DNA of 64,000 bases from Caenorhabditis elegans (lineage: Eukaryota > Nematoda > Chromadorea > Rhabditida > Rhabditidae), in contig NC_003283.11 in the NCBI RefSeq assembly GCF_000002985.6, positions 19,469,501-19,533,500 on the forward strand, read 5' to 3'. Positions within the stretch are counted from its first letter, which is position 1, and the number at the start of each line of letters is the position of its first letter. Shown one piece after another: positions 53,268-64,000 of this stretch. Made by a program: the position numbers and the translations under genes. The notes under the pieces were generated by a model. That model worked only from the letters and a program-made list of their open reading frames with translations. It ran no database searches and had not been told where the DNA came from.

Positions 53268-53649
53268 AATTAGGAGAGAGAGTTTCGAATACAATGTGTA
53301 TCGTTAGAAAATGACGCAAACTGCGGGGCCTTTTATAGGGGGTGTCCCCCGAGGGGCGGGGAGAGAATACGAGAGAGAGACGTTGCGAGAGAGTTCTAGA
53401 AGACGTTGGAGACGCAGATGGTTAGACGAGATAAGAGAGGGGAGAGAGTGAAGAGAATTAGAGAAATGGAGGGTGGACTAGGAGGGTGGGGAGGTTGTTG
53501 TGGTGAGTGATGTCATAATAATTTATGACAGATGGGCCGATACTTTTAGGAAGGAGGCAGAAAAGGTTGACGGGGTCAACTATGATACATTTTTGTAAAT
53601 TTAGAAAATATTGAACTTTTTTTTGGAAATAAAACTAAAAATTTGGAAA

Positions 53650-56600
53650 AAAACAAAAAGTTGAACAAACAAATTTTTTGAAATTTTGAGTCCCGCCACG
53701 AAAACTCTTGGGGTACTGTAGCCACTAAATTTGGCGCTTGGAAATTATTTTTGTTAGAAAGTAAAAGCTTTCAGGGTAATTTTAAGCAAAAAACCAAGTT
53801 GATATCTTAAAAACAGAGCGAGTGTTCGGTTTTCGAAAAGTACGACTATTTGGTTAAAAAAAAATTGATGAAAATTTGAGTCCCGCCACGAAAACTCTTG
53901 GGGCACTGTATCTACAAGTTCAACTGTTTCGTTATTAATTTCTTGAAAATTTGAAAGCTTGTAGGTTGACTTGAAACAAAAAATTAATTTTATATCTCAA
54001 AAACTGAGCAAGTTATCGATTTTCAAAAATAATAAAAATTTGATAAAAAATTTTTTTTTTGAAACTTTGAGTCCCGCCACGAAAACTCTTGAGGTACTAT
54101 GGCCACTGAATTTGGTACTTGGAATTTATTTTTGGTTAAATGATGAAGCTTTTAGCTTAATTGTGAGTGAACAATTGATTTGATATGTTAAAAACTGAAG
54201 GAGTTATGAATTTTCAAAAAAAAAAAACGAAAAAAATTTTTTAATATTTTTTTATTATTTAAAAAAAAAAATTTTTTTTTTTTTTCAAAGGTTTATGTAG
54301 TCGTTATCGTTATAAGTGTCCAGAATTTAATTTTTTTTTCGAAAAAAATTTGAAAAACGAATTTTCTTAATTATTCCTGAACTTTGGAAAAAAACTCAAA
54401 AAACGGTCATAGTTATAACAGACTAAAAAATTTCAAAACCTGAAAAAGTTATGAGTTTTCGAAAAAAAAAAGATTTTTTTCAAAATTTTAAATTTTTGTT
54501 TTTCGAAAATCCATAACTCGCTCAGTTTTTGAGATACCAAATTGATTTTTAACTTGAAATTAACCTGAAATCTTCCACATTGTTACAAAAATAGTTTTAA
54601 AACAATTGAACTTGTAACTGCAGTACCCCAAGAGTTTTCGTGGCGGGACTCAAAATTTCGATTTTTTTTTAAACTTGAGTTTTCGAAAATCCATAACTCG
54701 CTCAATTTTTGGGATGTCAAATTAATTTGTAGCTTAAAATAAACCTTGAAGTTTTTACTTTTTTGTCAAAAAAACTATAAAAATAATTGAACCAATAACT
54801 ACAGTACCCCAAAAGTTTTCGTGGCGGGACTCAAAATTTCGATTTTTTCAAAATTTTTGAGATAACAAATTTATTTGTAATTGAAAATTAATTTTAATTC
54901 TCCAACATTTTTACAAAATTAATTTCAAAACAATTGAACCAATAATTGCAGTACACCAAGAGTTTTCGTGGCGGGTACCAAAATTTTTATTCATAGTTTT
55001 TAACACAGGCAAAATATATAAAATTTGTAAAACAAGGTAAATCGGGGAAACAACAATTTCTTAATAATCACAAGCCTAATTGAATTGGAATTTTTCGAGA
55101 ATTGCCCAATCCCAAGAGAGCCCCCGAGAAAAAAGAGTAGGCGTCGAGACAAAAATGCATAACAAATGCCTCTAAAAAATAATGTGAGAATCAAATTTTC
55201 TGTGTGCGGTGCAGTGCACTCAATACGTCAGAAGGTAGGTAGTGAAAAATGAGAGCGAAAGGCGGAACCAATTGAGAGATAGGGGCTCCCCGAGCTTCTT
55301 CTTCTTCTTCCAAAAAATTTTTGAGCCACGTGGCTGGGCGGAGTCATGTGAGCGACTGTAGTGTTTAGATGAACAGTGAAAACGGAGAAAAAATCGAAAA
55401 ACACGTTTGATAAGGAGGGGAACAGAGAACGATTAGGGGAGAAGTGTTTTGCAAAAAAAAAAAGTTAAAAAATTTTTTTTTTAGAAGTTAGTTAATAGAA
55501 AGTGGTGGGGTACTGTAGTTTATGGAGTAATCTTTTTTAATTAATTTATGCAAAGTAGATCAAGTTTCAAAATGTATTTTACAACAAAAATGAGTTCTAA
55601 AGCTCAAAAACTGAGAAAGTTATGAACTTTCGAAAAAAGTCAAACTTTTTGGGATATTTAATTTTGGGTCCCTTCACGAAAACTCCTGGGGTACTGTAGA
55701 TGGTAGATTTAACTTTTTTCTAAATAATTTTTCTTAAAGATAAAGTTTTGAGGCTCAAAATAAAACAAAAGTGAATTTGAAAGCTCGAAAACTGAGAGAG
55801 TTACAGATTTTCAAAAATTGTCAAATTTTTCGAAAAATTTGAACTTATAGGGTATGGTAGTCTTCAGTCCTAATGTCTTACATATTTGTTGATAGAAATA
55901 TTCAAGTTTTGAAGCTTATTTTAAACAAAAAATCAGCTGAAAATTACGAAAACTGAGTGAGTTATGAATTTTCGAAAACTAGCGAATTTTGAAATTGAAA
56001 ATTTTAATTTAATATTTAAAAAATGTCAAAAATTGCCAAAAACTCCAAAAATCAAACGAAATATTATAAAATTATTCTGCGATTTTTCAAAGTTCCTCAG
56101 AAAGTCAAAAAGTGATTTTTGTCACTTTCTCATCCTAAACTGCTCCCGGTGGACCCAATATTTGTCCAAGTTCCACTATTTGACCCTGATGATTGCCAAG
56201 TCGAAAGATCAACATTTACCTTTTATTTCAAATTTTTCTGAATTAGAAATCATCTCAAATCTTGTAAATTGTAACTTTAAGAAATTTAAAAAAAAACTTT
56301 AAAATTTTTTTTTAATTCGAAGATTTTTGAAAATTCATAACTCGCTCAGTTTCTGAGATTTTGAGTCGAATTTTAGCTTAAAATGAGCTTTAGAGCCTTG
56401 TCTAATCAGTAATATCTTGTTAAAAATATAGGAAAAAGTATCTATAGTACCCCATAAGTTTTCGTGGTGAGACCCAAAATTCCAAATTTTTCCAAATTTC
56501 AAAATTTTCGAAAATCCATAACTCGGTCACTTTTCAAGATTTTCAGTCGAATTTTGGCTTGAACTCAAGTTTAAAAATTTTTCTATTCAGATAAATTACT

Positions 56601-58020
56601 AAAATAGTATTAAAAAATACATCCACAGTACCCCAATGGATTTCGTGGTGGGACCCAAAATTTCCAAAAAAAAAAAAATCTTTTTTTTAATTTTAAAATA
56701 ATTTTTCAAGTCCAATTAATATTTTTAATTGGTCAATAAAAATCAATCTAAAAATACCTTTAAAGATCAAAAGTTCTATTTTAGTGTAGAAAAATGATTG
56801 ATGAGTCTAGATATTCCTCTGTCAAAAACGGAAAAAAGATAGAAATAAGAACATGTGAGTGACTGTTTTATAGATGATTGCTACAGTCAAAGATCAAACA
56901 TAATGCAATTAGAAAACCATGTAAATTCCGATTTTTCCCACTGATGAGGGAGGGCGTGGGGGGGGGGAGGGTACAAACACTTAAATCAAGTTCAAAATGC
57001 ATTGTTGGGGGCAGAAGACTACACATTATGACGAGGAAATGTCAAGATAATGTGATAAAAATTTTGACGTGATTTTATGCAATTTTGTATGAGTCAGAAA
57101 CAAATTCTTAAAAAAAATAAAGAATTTTGAAAATTTAGAAAAAAAATTTTTTTTTTCAAACATTTCGAAAATTCATAACTTTTTTTAGATTTTGGAATAT
57201 TTCTGTAATTTTTTGTTCAAAATAAGCCTGAAAGCTTATCATTTTACATAAAAATATTTTTTAAAATTTTCGCACTAATAAATACTGTACCCCACGAGTT
57301 TTCGTGGGGAGACATGAAATTCCGATTTTTCAAAAAATGTTAAAATTTTCGAAAATTCATAACTTTTTTAGATTTCGGAATATTCCTGCAAATTTTTACT
57401 CAAAATAAGCCTGGAAACTTTAACATTTAGACAAAAATATACAAAAAATTATTGCATCAAGAACTACAGTACCCCACGAGTTTTCGTGGGGAGACCTAAA
57501 ATTTAGATTTTTCAAGAATGTGAAAATTTTTGAAAATTCATAACTATTTTAGTTTTTAGAGTATTATTGTAATTCACTGCTCACAATAAGCTTATAAGCT
57601 TCAGCAACTTAATAAAAACAATTTTAGAAGTTTTGAACTAGTAACTACAGTACCCCACGAGTTTTCGTGGGGAGACCTAAAAAATTCGATTTTTTTCAAA
57701 ATTTTCAAAATTTTCCAACCAATTTTTTAAAATTAAAATAAGCTTGAAAGCTTCAACATTTATAAAAAAACTAATTTTCAAATTTTTGCACCAGTAACTA
57801 CAGTACCCCAGAAGTTTTCGTGGCAAGACCCAATTTTCAAAAGAAAAGTCTTCAAAAATATTAAATTTTCAAAAAATCATAACTTTTTCAAATTTCAAGA
57901 TACTAGAACAATTATTCATTCAAAATGAAGTTGAAACCTTTATCTTTACGAAAAAATTAATTTAAAACTATTCAATTAGGTAACTACAGTACCCCAGGAG
58001 TTTTCGTGGCGGGTCCCTAA
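53650..58020. repeat. Long array of the TTTTCGTGGCGGGAC repeat with orientation switches
   Basis: Units of ~170-190 bp contain CAGTACCCCAAGAGTTTTCG and TGGCGGGACTCAAAATTT, then ATCCATAACTCGCTCAGTTTT. They run minus at 53690-54120, plus at 54610-55000, minus at 55660-55980 and plus at 56330-58020. No gene is visible in the whole stretch. The region around 55000-55450 between arrays is unique AT-rich DNA without a clear ORF. Confidence 0.75.
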
Positions 58021-58384
58021 AGTTTTCTTTCAGTTTTCAATATTTTTAAGCCATTCTAAACCCCCGAAAATTCCCCAGAAAACCAAAAAATTCCCCAAAA
58101 ACCACGCAGAAAATCAAATAACCACCGCTCACCGCTCACATGTCTTAAAATGAAAAAGGTTATCAGTTGACGCAACGAAATTCTTATCAAACAGTAATCA
58201 GAAGCCACTTTTCTGCACAGGTAGCAGCCACAGCTGCCGGTAATTTACGTGTTGACTGATGACACGTGGAAAATTCATGTGATTTTGGGCAGCAGCGATA
58301 AATTTTGTTTGATTTAATTTTCCGCTAGAATAGTTTCACACAGGTCAGCAGTTCTTGGAAAAAAGTGATAAGAAATTGAATTGT

Positions 58385-58965
58385 GTTTTGTAATAGGAAA
58401 AAATGTCAAAAGTTATAAAACATATGTAGAAAGTTGACAAAAATCGTCAAAAGTTGACAATTTGTGCCCAAAAATTGTGAAAACTCTACCATAATTGTAG
58501 TAAAGATGACACATGTTGCCAGAATGTTGCCAAAAATGTTAAAATTATGAAAAATTTAAAGCTTGTCAAATTTTGCGAAAAGGTCTCCGTAACTTGCAAT
58601 AAACTTATCTATCTTTGGAGTAAAATTGGCAAAATTTGGCAAAAATTGCCAAAACTTAAAGCAAGTTAGTAAAAAATCGTCAAAAATTTGGCAAAACTTG
58701 TTGAACACTCTCCAAAACTCGAAAAATGCTCAGAAAATTCCTATAAATCACAGACTTTTTCGTGTGCCCTGACACAAAATGAGCAAAATGAGCACAACTT
58801 TTGTGGAGCACAATCCATGAAAGCTGGAACTCAATTATCTCAGGGGGCTCTTCTCATTTCGTATTCTTTTTCCTATTAGACACTGATGGAATTGGGGGAC
58901 GAAAAACAATTATCACACGTCATTCCATCATTTTTTAGGACTTTTGACTGAAAATTTGCTATTTT
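58385..58965. repeat. ~580 bp direct repeat, copy 1
   Basis: Starts GTTTTGTAATAGGAAAAAAT and matches 60325-60915 with few differences, offset 1,940 bp. Both contain a short ORF (MAKLVEHSPKLEKCSENSYK) that diverges by frameshift between copies, so it is not maintained as protein. Confidence 0.9.
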
Positions 58966-59114
58966 TGAAATCAAAAAAGAATATGAAAAATGGGGAAACA
59001 AACAGGGACAATTCGAAGTTTTTTAGAACATTTTTAAAAGATGTTGGTAATTTTTTACCAATTTTTGACAGTTTTTTGAGTTTTTTTCTTGCGATTTACG
59101 ACAATTCATCGGAA

Positions 59115-59291
59115 GTTTAGGCTTACTATTAGGCTTGGGCTTAGGCTTAGGCTTAGGCTTAGGCTTGGGCTTAGGCTTAGGCTTAGGCTTAGCCTTAGGC
59201 TTAGGCTTAGGCTTAGGCTTAGGCTTAGCCTTAGGCTTAGGCTTAGGCTTAGGCTTAGGCTTAGGCTTAGGCTTAGGCTTAGGCTTAGGCT
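59115..59291. repeat. Near-perfect TTAGGC array
   Basis: About 29 hexamers with only a few substitutions (TTGGGC, TTAGCC), the purest telomere-type tract in the window. It lies between the two copies of the 580 bp repeat. Confidence 0.97.
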
Positions 59292-60324
59292 TTTTGAATT
59301 TTTACCAATTTTTTAGTAAGTTGTAGCAATTTCTGCCATATTTTTTAACATTTTTTGGACAATTTTGCAAAGCTCTAATTTTTTTTTCTGACCAAACAAT
59401 TGATTTGTATTTTTGTTCCAATTTATAATACTTTTTACTGTTTTTTGAAACATTTTTTTTGTGCAGAATTCAGAAAATTTTAGGCAATTTAAGACACATC
59501 GGCAACTTTTCCAAACTTTCGCCAATTTCTCGACTACATTCGGCAAGAGCTGGCAATATTCAAGCAATTTCGGCTATCTTAGACAATTTTTGGCTTTTTT
59601 GGCTATGATCTGTCTAATTTTTTTCGGATTTTCAAAATTTATAACTGAAATTTTTCTAAACATATTCAGTAAAAGGAGATAAGTACATGTATTATATTAT
59701 AACTAGATTCTGCCAATTTTCAACTTTTTTGTAAGTTTTTGGCAGTTTTCCATTTTAACAATTTCGCAATACCTATCCAATTCCCTCACTCTGTCTGTGT
59801 CTCTCTGACACCTCTTCCTCCCTCCGTCCTCTAACGTCTTGTCAACGAAAAAACATTGGATTTCGGTGCGCAATGCACGTGAATCGCCGCCGCCACAATG
59901 ATGTCTGCGTCTCTGGTCTCCCTGTACTCTTTTTGCAGAATGTCTCCGTTCTTTAGATGACCACGTGCTTTGTTAGGGAGATCATAATAAGTGACACTTG
60001 TATGGGAACAGATAGAAGATGCAAGTTCAAATATCGTATTGTTGGGACTATTTGGGATTGTTTTATGGGATCGGTTGAAAAAACTGGTGGACTGAAAAAA
60101 ATTTGAAAAAATTTGAAAAAAATTGCTTTAAAAAAATTTGCTTAAAAATTTCCTAAAAAGATATTTTTTCGGAAAAAAAATTAACTGGCTGGGAGCTAAA
60201 TATTAGGCTCAGAACTACAAAAAACCCAAAAAAAATTGCCACAAATTATCAAAAAGTTACTCAAAAATTCTGAAAACTAGGTACAAGTCCAAAGTAGGCT
60301 AAATTTGTAAAAAAGTGCCGAAAT

Positions 60325-60915
60325 GTTTTGTAATAGGAAAAAATGTCAAAAGTTATAAAACATATGTAGAAAGTTGACGAAAATCGTCAAAAGTTGACAA
60401 TTTGTGCCCAAAAATTGTGAAAACTCTACCATAATTGTAGTAAAGATGACAAATGTTGCCAGAATGTTGCCAAAAATGTTAAAATTATGAAAAATTTAAA
60501 GCTTGTCAAATTTTGCGAAAAGGTCTCCGTAACTTGCAATAAACTTATCTATCTTTGGAGTAAAATTGGCAAAATTTGGCAAAAATTGCCAAAACTTAAA
60601 GCAAGTTAGCAAAAAATTGCCAAAAATTTGGCAAAACTTGTTGAACACTCTCCAAAACTCGAAAAATGCTCAGAAAATTCCTATAAATCACAGACTTTTT
60701 CGTGTGCACTGACACAAAATGAGCACAATGAGCACAAAAACTTTTTGTGGAGCACATTCCCAAAAAGCTGGAACTCAATTATTTCAGGGGGCTCTGCTCA
60801 TTTTGTATTCTTTTTCCTATTAGACACTGATGGAAATGGCATGGAAAACAATTATCACACGTCATTCCTTTATTTTGTAGGACTTTTGACTGAAAATTTG
60901 CTATTTTTGGAATCA
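60325..60915. repeat. ~580 bp direct repeat, copy 2
   Basis: Partner of 58385-58965. A TTGGCAA/TTGACAA-rich low-complexity region (61150-61510) follows. Its ORFs on both strands are spurious. Confidence 0.9.
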
Positions 60916-61727
60916 GAAAAGTACGACAGATGTGTTTTTGTGACGCATAGGGGTACAAATAAAATGAAAAAGTTGGCAAACACCTATAAGACACAGTTAT
61001 CAGGTGTTTGGAGCTAATTTGGGTAAGTTAGAAGAAAGTTGGCAAAAAAATAGGCACAAAATTAGCAAAGCCAAACAAAAGTCAAAAAAAAAATTAAATT
61101 AGCAAAGCCAAACAAAAGTCAAAAAAAAAATTAAAATTTAGTTTGCAAAGGATAGGGGAAAGTTGAACGAAAATTGACAAAAAGCTGGAAAAAACCGGCA
61201 AAAACTGGCAAATGTCTGGCGAAAGTCGCCAAAAGTTTCGGTAGCTTCCTGACAAACTTCAAAGCTTTCCGGCAGTTTTTCGACAATTCTTGCCAATTTT
61301 TGGCGACTTTCTGCCATCTTTTTGACAATTCTTTGCCAACATTTCGTCAGTTTTTGTAAATTTTTTGGTGACTTTCTCGCGAATTTTGACAACTTCTTGA
61401 CAACTTTTTGGCAACTTTTGTCAACTTTGTGGTTTTTTTTTTGGAATCTATCAACAACATTTTGGCAATTTTTTGACGACTTTCTGGCAATTTGTTGGCA
61501 ATTTTCGCACAATAATAATTTTCAATCAGATTCCTAATCCCCAAAAATAGGTGAAGCCAGCTGGAAAAATTGAGCCAATGAGTCAAAATGCTCGGTGAAC
61601 TTAACGAAACTAATCTCTAATTACTTGAACAGCAGAAAGAAAAAATGACGGAAATCTCACGTTTCACTGTGTAAATCATGTGATTTTTGGGGGCAAAAAA
61701 AATGAACCTAACTCTTTTTTTCAATAT

Positions 61728-63610
61728 TTACTTTAAGGGGAACGGTACTCTGCAGTTTGCAAAAAAGAGCAATTAAATAAACGCGTACTTTAGTACTCAA
61801 AAATTTTAAGGCAAATTGCGAGTTTTTGGGGAAAATTTTGAAAAAAATCAAAAAAAATTTAGTCCAAAAATTTAGTCCAAAAATTTTTTATTTTTTGAAA
61901 AACTCACAAATTTTAAACTTAGCAATTTTCTAATTCCAAAAAAAAAAAAATTCCTCTTCACAAACCTCTGTGTACAATTCAATTCCGACATACTTCCACC
62001 GTACGCCAAGTGATTATGTGATAGGCGGCGGTGATGGTGAGGTGTCCCCGCAGGGGATCGCTCCGGGGAGTGGTATTCTGAAAATTTATCATCATTTTTC
62101 CAAGAAAACTACCCAAAAATCTCATGTTTTTGCAAAAAAAATTTGGGCTAAAAAACACAAAATTGAGTTTAGCGTCAAAAATTGCAGTCCGACTGAAAAA
62201 TTTGAATTTTCTGTTTTTCTTGATAAACTCACGACTTTTGGATTTATTTTTCTTGTATCGTTTTTCGACGTGACAAAGCTGAAAATGGCCGGGATTTTTG
62301 AGCTCCTCGTATATCTGAGCCGCGGAGCTCCATCGGATTGCGCTGAAAATTTTTGAAAAAGATTGAATTTTGCATAGCCGGCTTCTTCTCACTTTTTTTT
62401 CAAATACTCCGGAGCCGCCTCAAGAGTTTCGCCGGTCAAATTGGTGATCCGACACTCGCAACGGATTGTACAGGAGCAATTTGGCATCTGCAAAAAAATT
62501 TTTTTTTTAACTTTGGGGTTGTGTGAAATTTCAAGCTCATATTGAATCAAAAAAAATCAAAAAATTTCAAAAATTGGTAAAGTGACGTCATTTTCAACAT
62601 TTGAGAATATTTCTTCGAAAAAATTTAGTTTTGGGTCCCGCCGCGAAAAGTTCTGGGATACTGTAGATAATAAAGACGTTTATAAAAACGCGTGGAAAAA
62701 TTTCGAAAAAAAAAACTCAAGTATCGGTAGAGTGACGTCATTTTAAAACTGAAGAATTTCAAATTTTTTTCAAAAAAAATTTAATTTTTGGGTCCCGCCG
62801 CGAAAAGTTCTGGGGTACTGTAGAAATTGAAGATACACTCGTGAAATTTTTTGGGATACTTTTGTAAAATTTTAAGCTCATATTGAATTGAAAAATTCAA
62901 AAAAAAACTCAAATATTGGTAAAGTGACGTCATTTTAAAATTTGAGATTGTTTTCCATAAAAACTTTTTTTTTCGAAATTTTGGGTCCCGCCACGAAAAC
63001 GTTCGTCGTATTGTAGTTTTTGGAGCGTTGTTATGAAATTTGTTTTTTTTTCTGCTCATAAAAATCACACAATTTCAAAAAATCTCAAAAATAGGCGGAG
63101 CGACGTGCTCTGGAAGTTTGATAACATTTTCCAGAAAAAAATTTTTTTTTGGAAATTTTGGGTCCCACCACGAAAACGCCCATGGTACTGTAGTTTTTGG
63201 AGGTTGTTTTTATGAAATTCATAGCATTTGTTGGCTGAAATTTCAAGCTCATATTGAAATTTAAAAAATTTGAAAAATCTCAAAAATGGGCGGAGTCACG
63301 TCATTTTGAATTTAGGAATTTTTCGAAAAAAATTTTAAAAAAATTTGGAAGATTTGGGTTCCGCTACGAAAACACTCGTAGTTTTGTAGTTTTTAGAGAT
63401 ATATTTTATGAAATTTATAGCAAATGTTGGTTGAAATTTTCTGCTCGAAAATTGTTTTTTAATTTTGAAAAATATAAAAAATCGGTAGAGTGACGTCATT
63501 TTGAAGTTTATGAATGTTTTTTCAAAATTTTCAGAAAATAAACTCACTTTCCGGCTAAAAGTCTCTGATTTCAGTAAAAATTGGAAGTGATGGCTTCTGG
63601 AAGGTCGCAT
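61728..63610 (-). CDS. Tentative small spliced gene, unrecognised
   Basis: Five minus-strand segments with consensus splice sites join in phase: 63610-63548, 62487-62393, 62342-62233, 62077-61966 and 61749-61728, giving 133 residues. Exon 2 encodes MPNCSCTIRCECRITNLTGE (a compact four-cysteine motif). Exon 3 has IYEELKNPGHFQLCHVEKRY. Exon 4 is proline/histidine/serine-rich (HSPERSPAGTPHHHRRLSHN). The last exon is only 22 nt and the least certain. Intron 1 is filled with the TTTTCGTGG repeat. The coding parts are clearly less AT-rich than the introns. No family recognised. The gene may start further right, beyond the window. Confidence 0.45.
62630..63380 (-). repeat. Dispersed TTTTCGTGG.GGGACC repeat in intron
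   Basis: Five minus-oriented units at ~150-200 bp spacing (GGGTCCCGCCGCGAAAAGTT and variants). Several are followed by ACTGTAG. Confidence 0.75.
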
Positions 63611-64000
63611 TTTCAGTTGGAAAATTTTCAGAAATATTTTTTTTTAATTTCGAATAAATCCAAAAAGTGGGCGGAGTCAGTCAGGGGGCTTAACAGCTAT
63701 AAATTAAACGCGAAAATACTTGAGAAAATGTATAAAGTCGGGGGATTATTTTTTTGCACATACAAATCGAATCAGAAGGATTTCAGCTGCTTTTCCAGCA
63801 ACTAGTTCTAGATAAGTGAGGTGTGACGTCACTGAGGCTCCGCCCACTTATTGGCAAAAATTTGAAAATTACATAATTTATATTGAAAAAATAGTACAAC
63901 TTTTAAGTTTAAAATTCACGAAAAAAATTTTCATTTTTTTTTTTCGTTAACATTTTTTCAAAAAAAGGATATAGCTTTTTTTTTTTTAAATTTTTTCTCT

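Noticed and set aside
53268-53294. Upstream extension of the GSKIP gene to 53294
   Set aside because: The first codon there is TTG, not ATG; the ATG at 53267 is used.
58688-61017. MAKLVEHSPKLEK ORFs as a gene pair
   Set aside because: The two copies diverge by frameshift after about 32 codons, so the frame is not under protein selection.
61138-61586. Overlapping Lys/Gln-rich and Phe-rich ORFs on both strands
   Set aside because: TTGGCAA/TTGACAA low-complexity DNA; frames on both strands are equally open.

Overview
The window looks like nuclear DNA of a Caenorhabditis nematode, most likely C. elegans. It is AT-rich, with short introns ending in TTTTCAG and with TTTTCAG acceptors just upstream of start codons, as expected for trans-splicing. 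It holds interstitial arrays of the nematode telomere hexamer TTAGGC, T20D4.11-like (DUF19) genes, an SCP/CAP gene, a Kunitz plus lustrin-type matrix gene and small prolyl 4-hydroxylases. From memory only, this resembles the Y43F8B part of chromosome V (a large Kunitz gene beside phy-4-like hydroxylases). That placement is recall, not a search.

Left part (1-8.7 kb): a TTAA-type inverted-repeat element, then two DUF19-family genes (1194-2972 and 4966-6266). The second gene carries a minisatellite in its intron. A 1,176 bp tandem duplication has made a second, apparently identical copy of its last exon. Next is a ~0.7 kb element with terminal inverted repeats holding a RING-finger fragment and a tRNA-like sequence.

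Accessory island (8.8-25.2 kb): 165 bp repeats, three copies of a tiny conserved ORF (MPYGIGVP...), three copies of a CxxC...CxxC protein gene (one intact and intronless), and a secreted or membrane-anchored ORF directly downstream of the intact copy with a broken second copy. It also holds a frameshifted TBP-fold pseudogene, a frameshifted remnant of a protein-primed (viral/Polinton-type) DNA polymerase B, a ~58-unit array of a 17-mer, several tRNA-like sequences, and short exon-like modules present twice. Matching inverted repeats near 13.67 kb and 23.6 kb bracket about 10 kb of this. I read it as a decayed, rearranged Polinton/Maverick-like or virus-derived region. It is the most unusual part of the window. 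An SCP/CAP gene (25262-26187, minus) and a third, decayed DUF19 exon follow it.

Middle (26.7-33.6 kb): no convincing gene. It holds tandem ~182 bp repeats, long poly-C tracts, GT/CA repeats and TTAGGC-like DNA.

Right-centre (33.6-50.2 kb): one very large plus-strand gene. I could join 23 exons with consistent phases into a 1,796-residue secreted protein of about 17 Kunitz domains alternating with about 14 lustrin-type cysteine-rich domains. An alternative terminal exon pair encodes a different last Kunitz domain of exactly the same length. Two prolyl 4-hydroxylase genes lie head-to-tail on the minus strand inside one of its introns. Its introns also hold nine tRNA-derived repeats and TTAGGC arrays. 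A secreted multi-Kunitz protein with nested hydroxylases suggests an extracellular matrix or cuticle theme.

Right end (50.6-64 kb): a GSKIP-domain gene (minus), then several kilobases of dispersed repeats built round TTTTCGTGGCGGGAC, a 580 bp direct duplication, the cleanest TTAGGC array, and a tentative small minus-strand gene at 61.7-63.6 kb.
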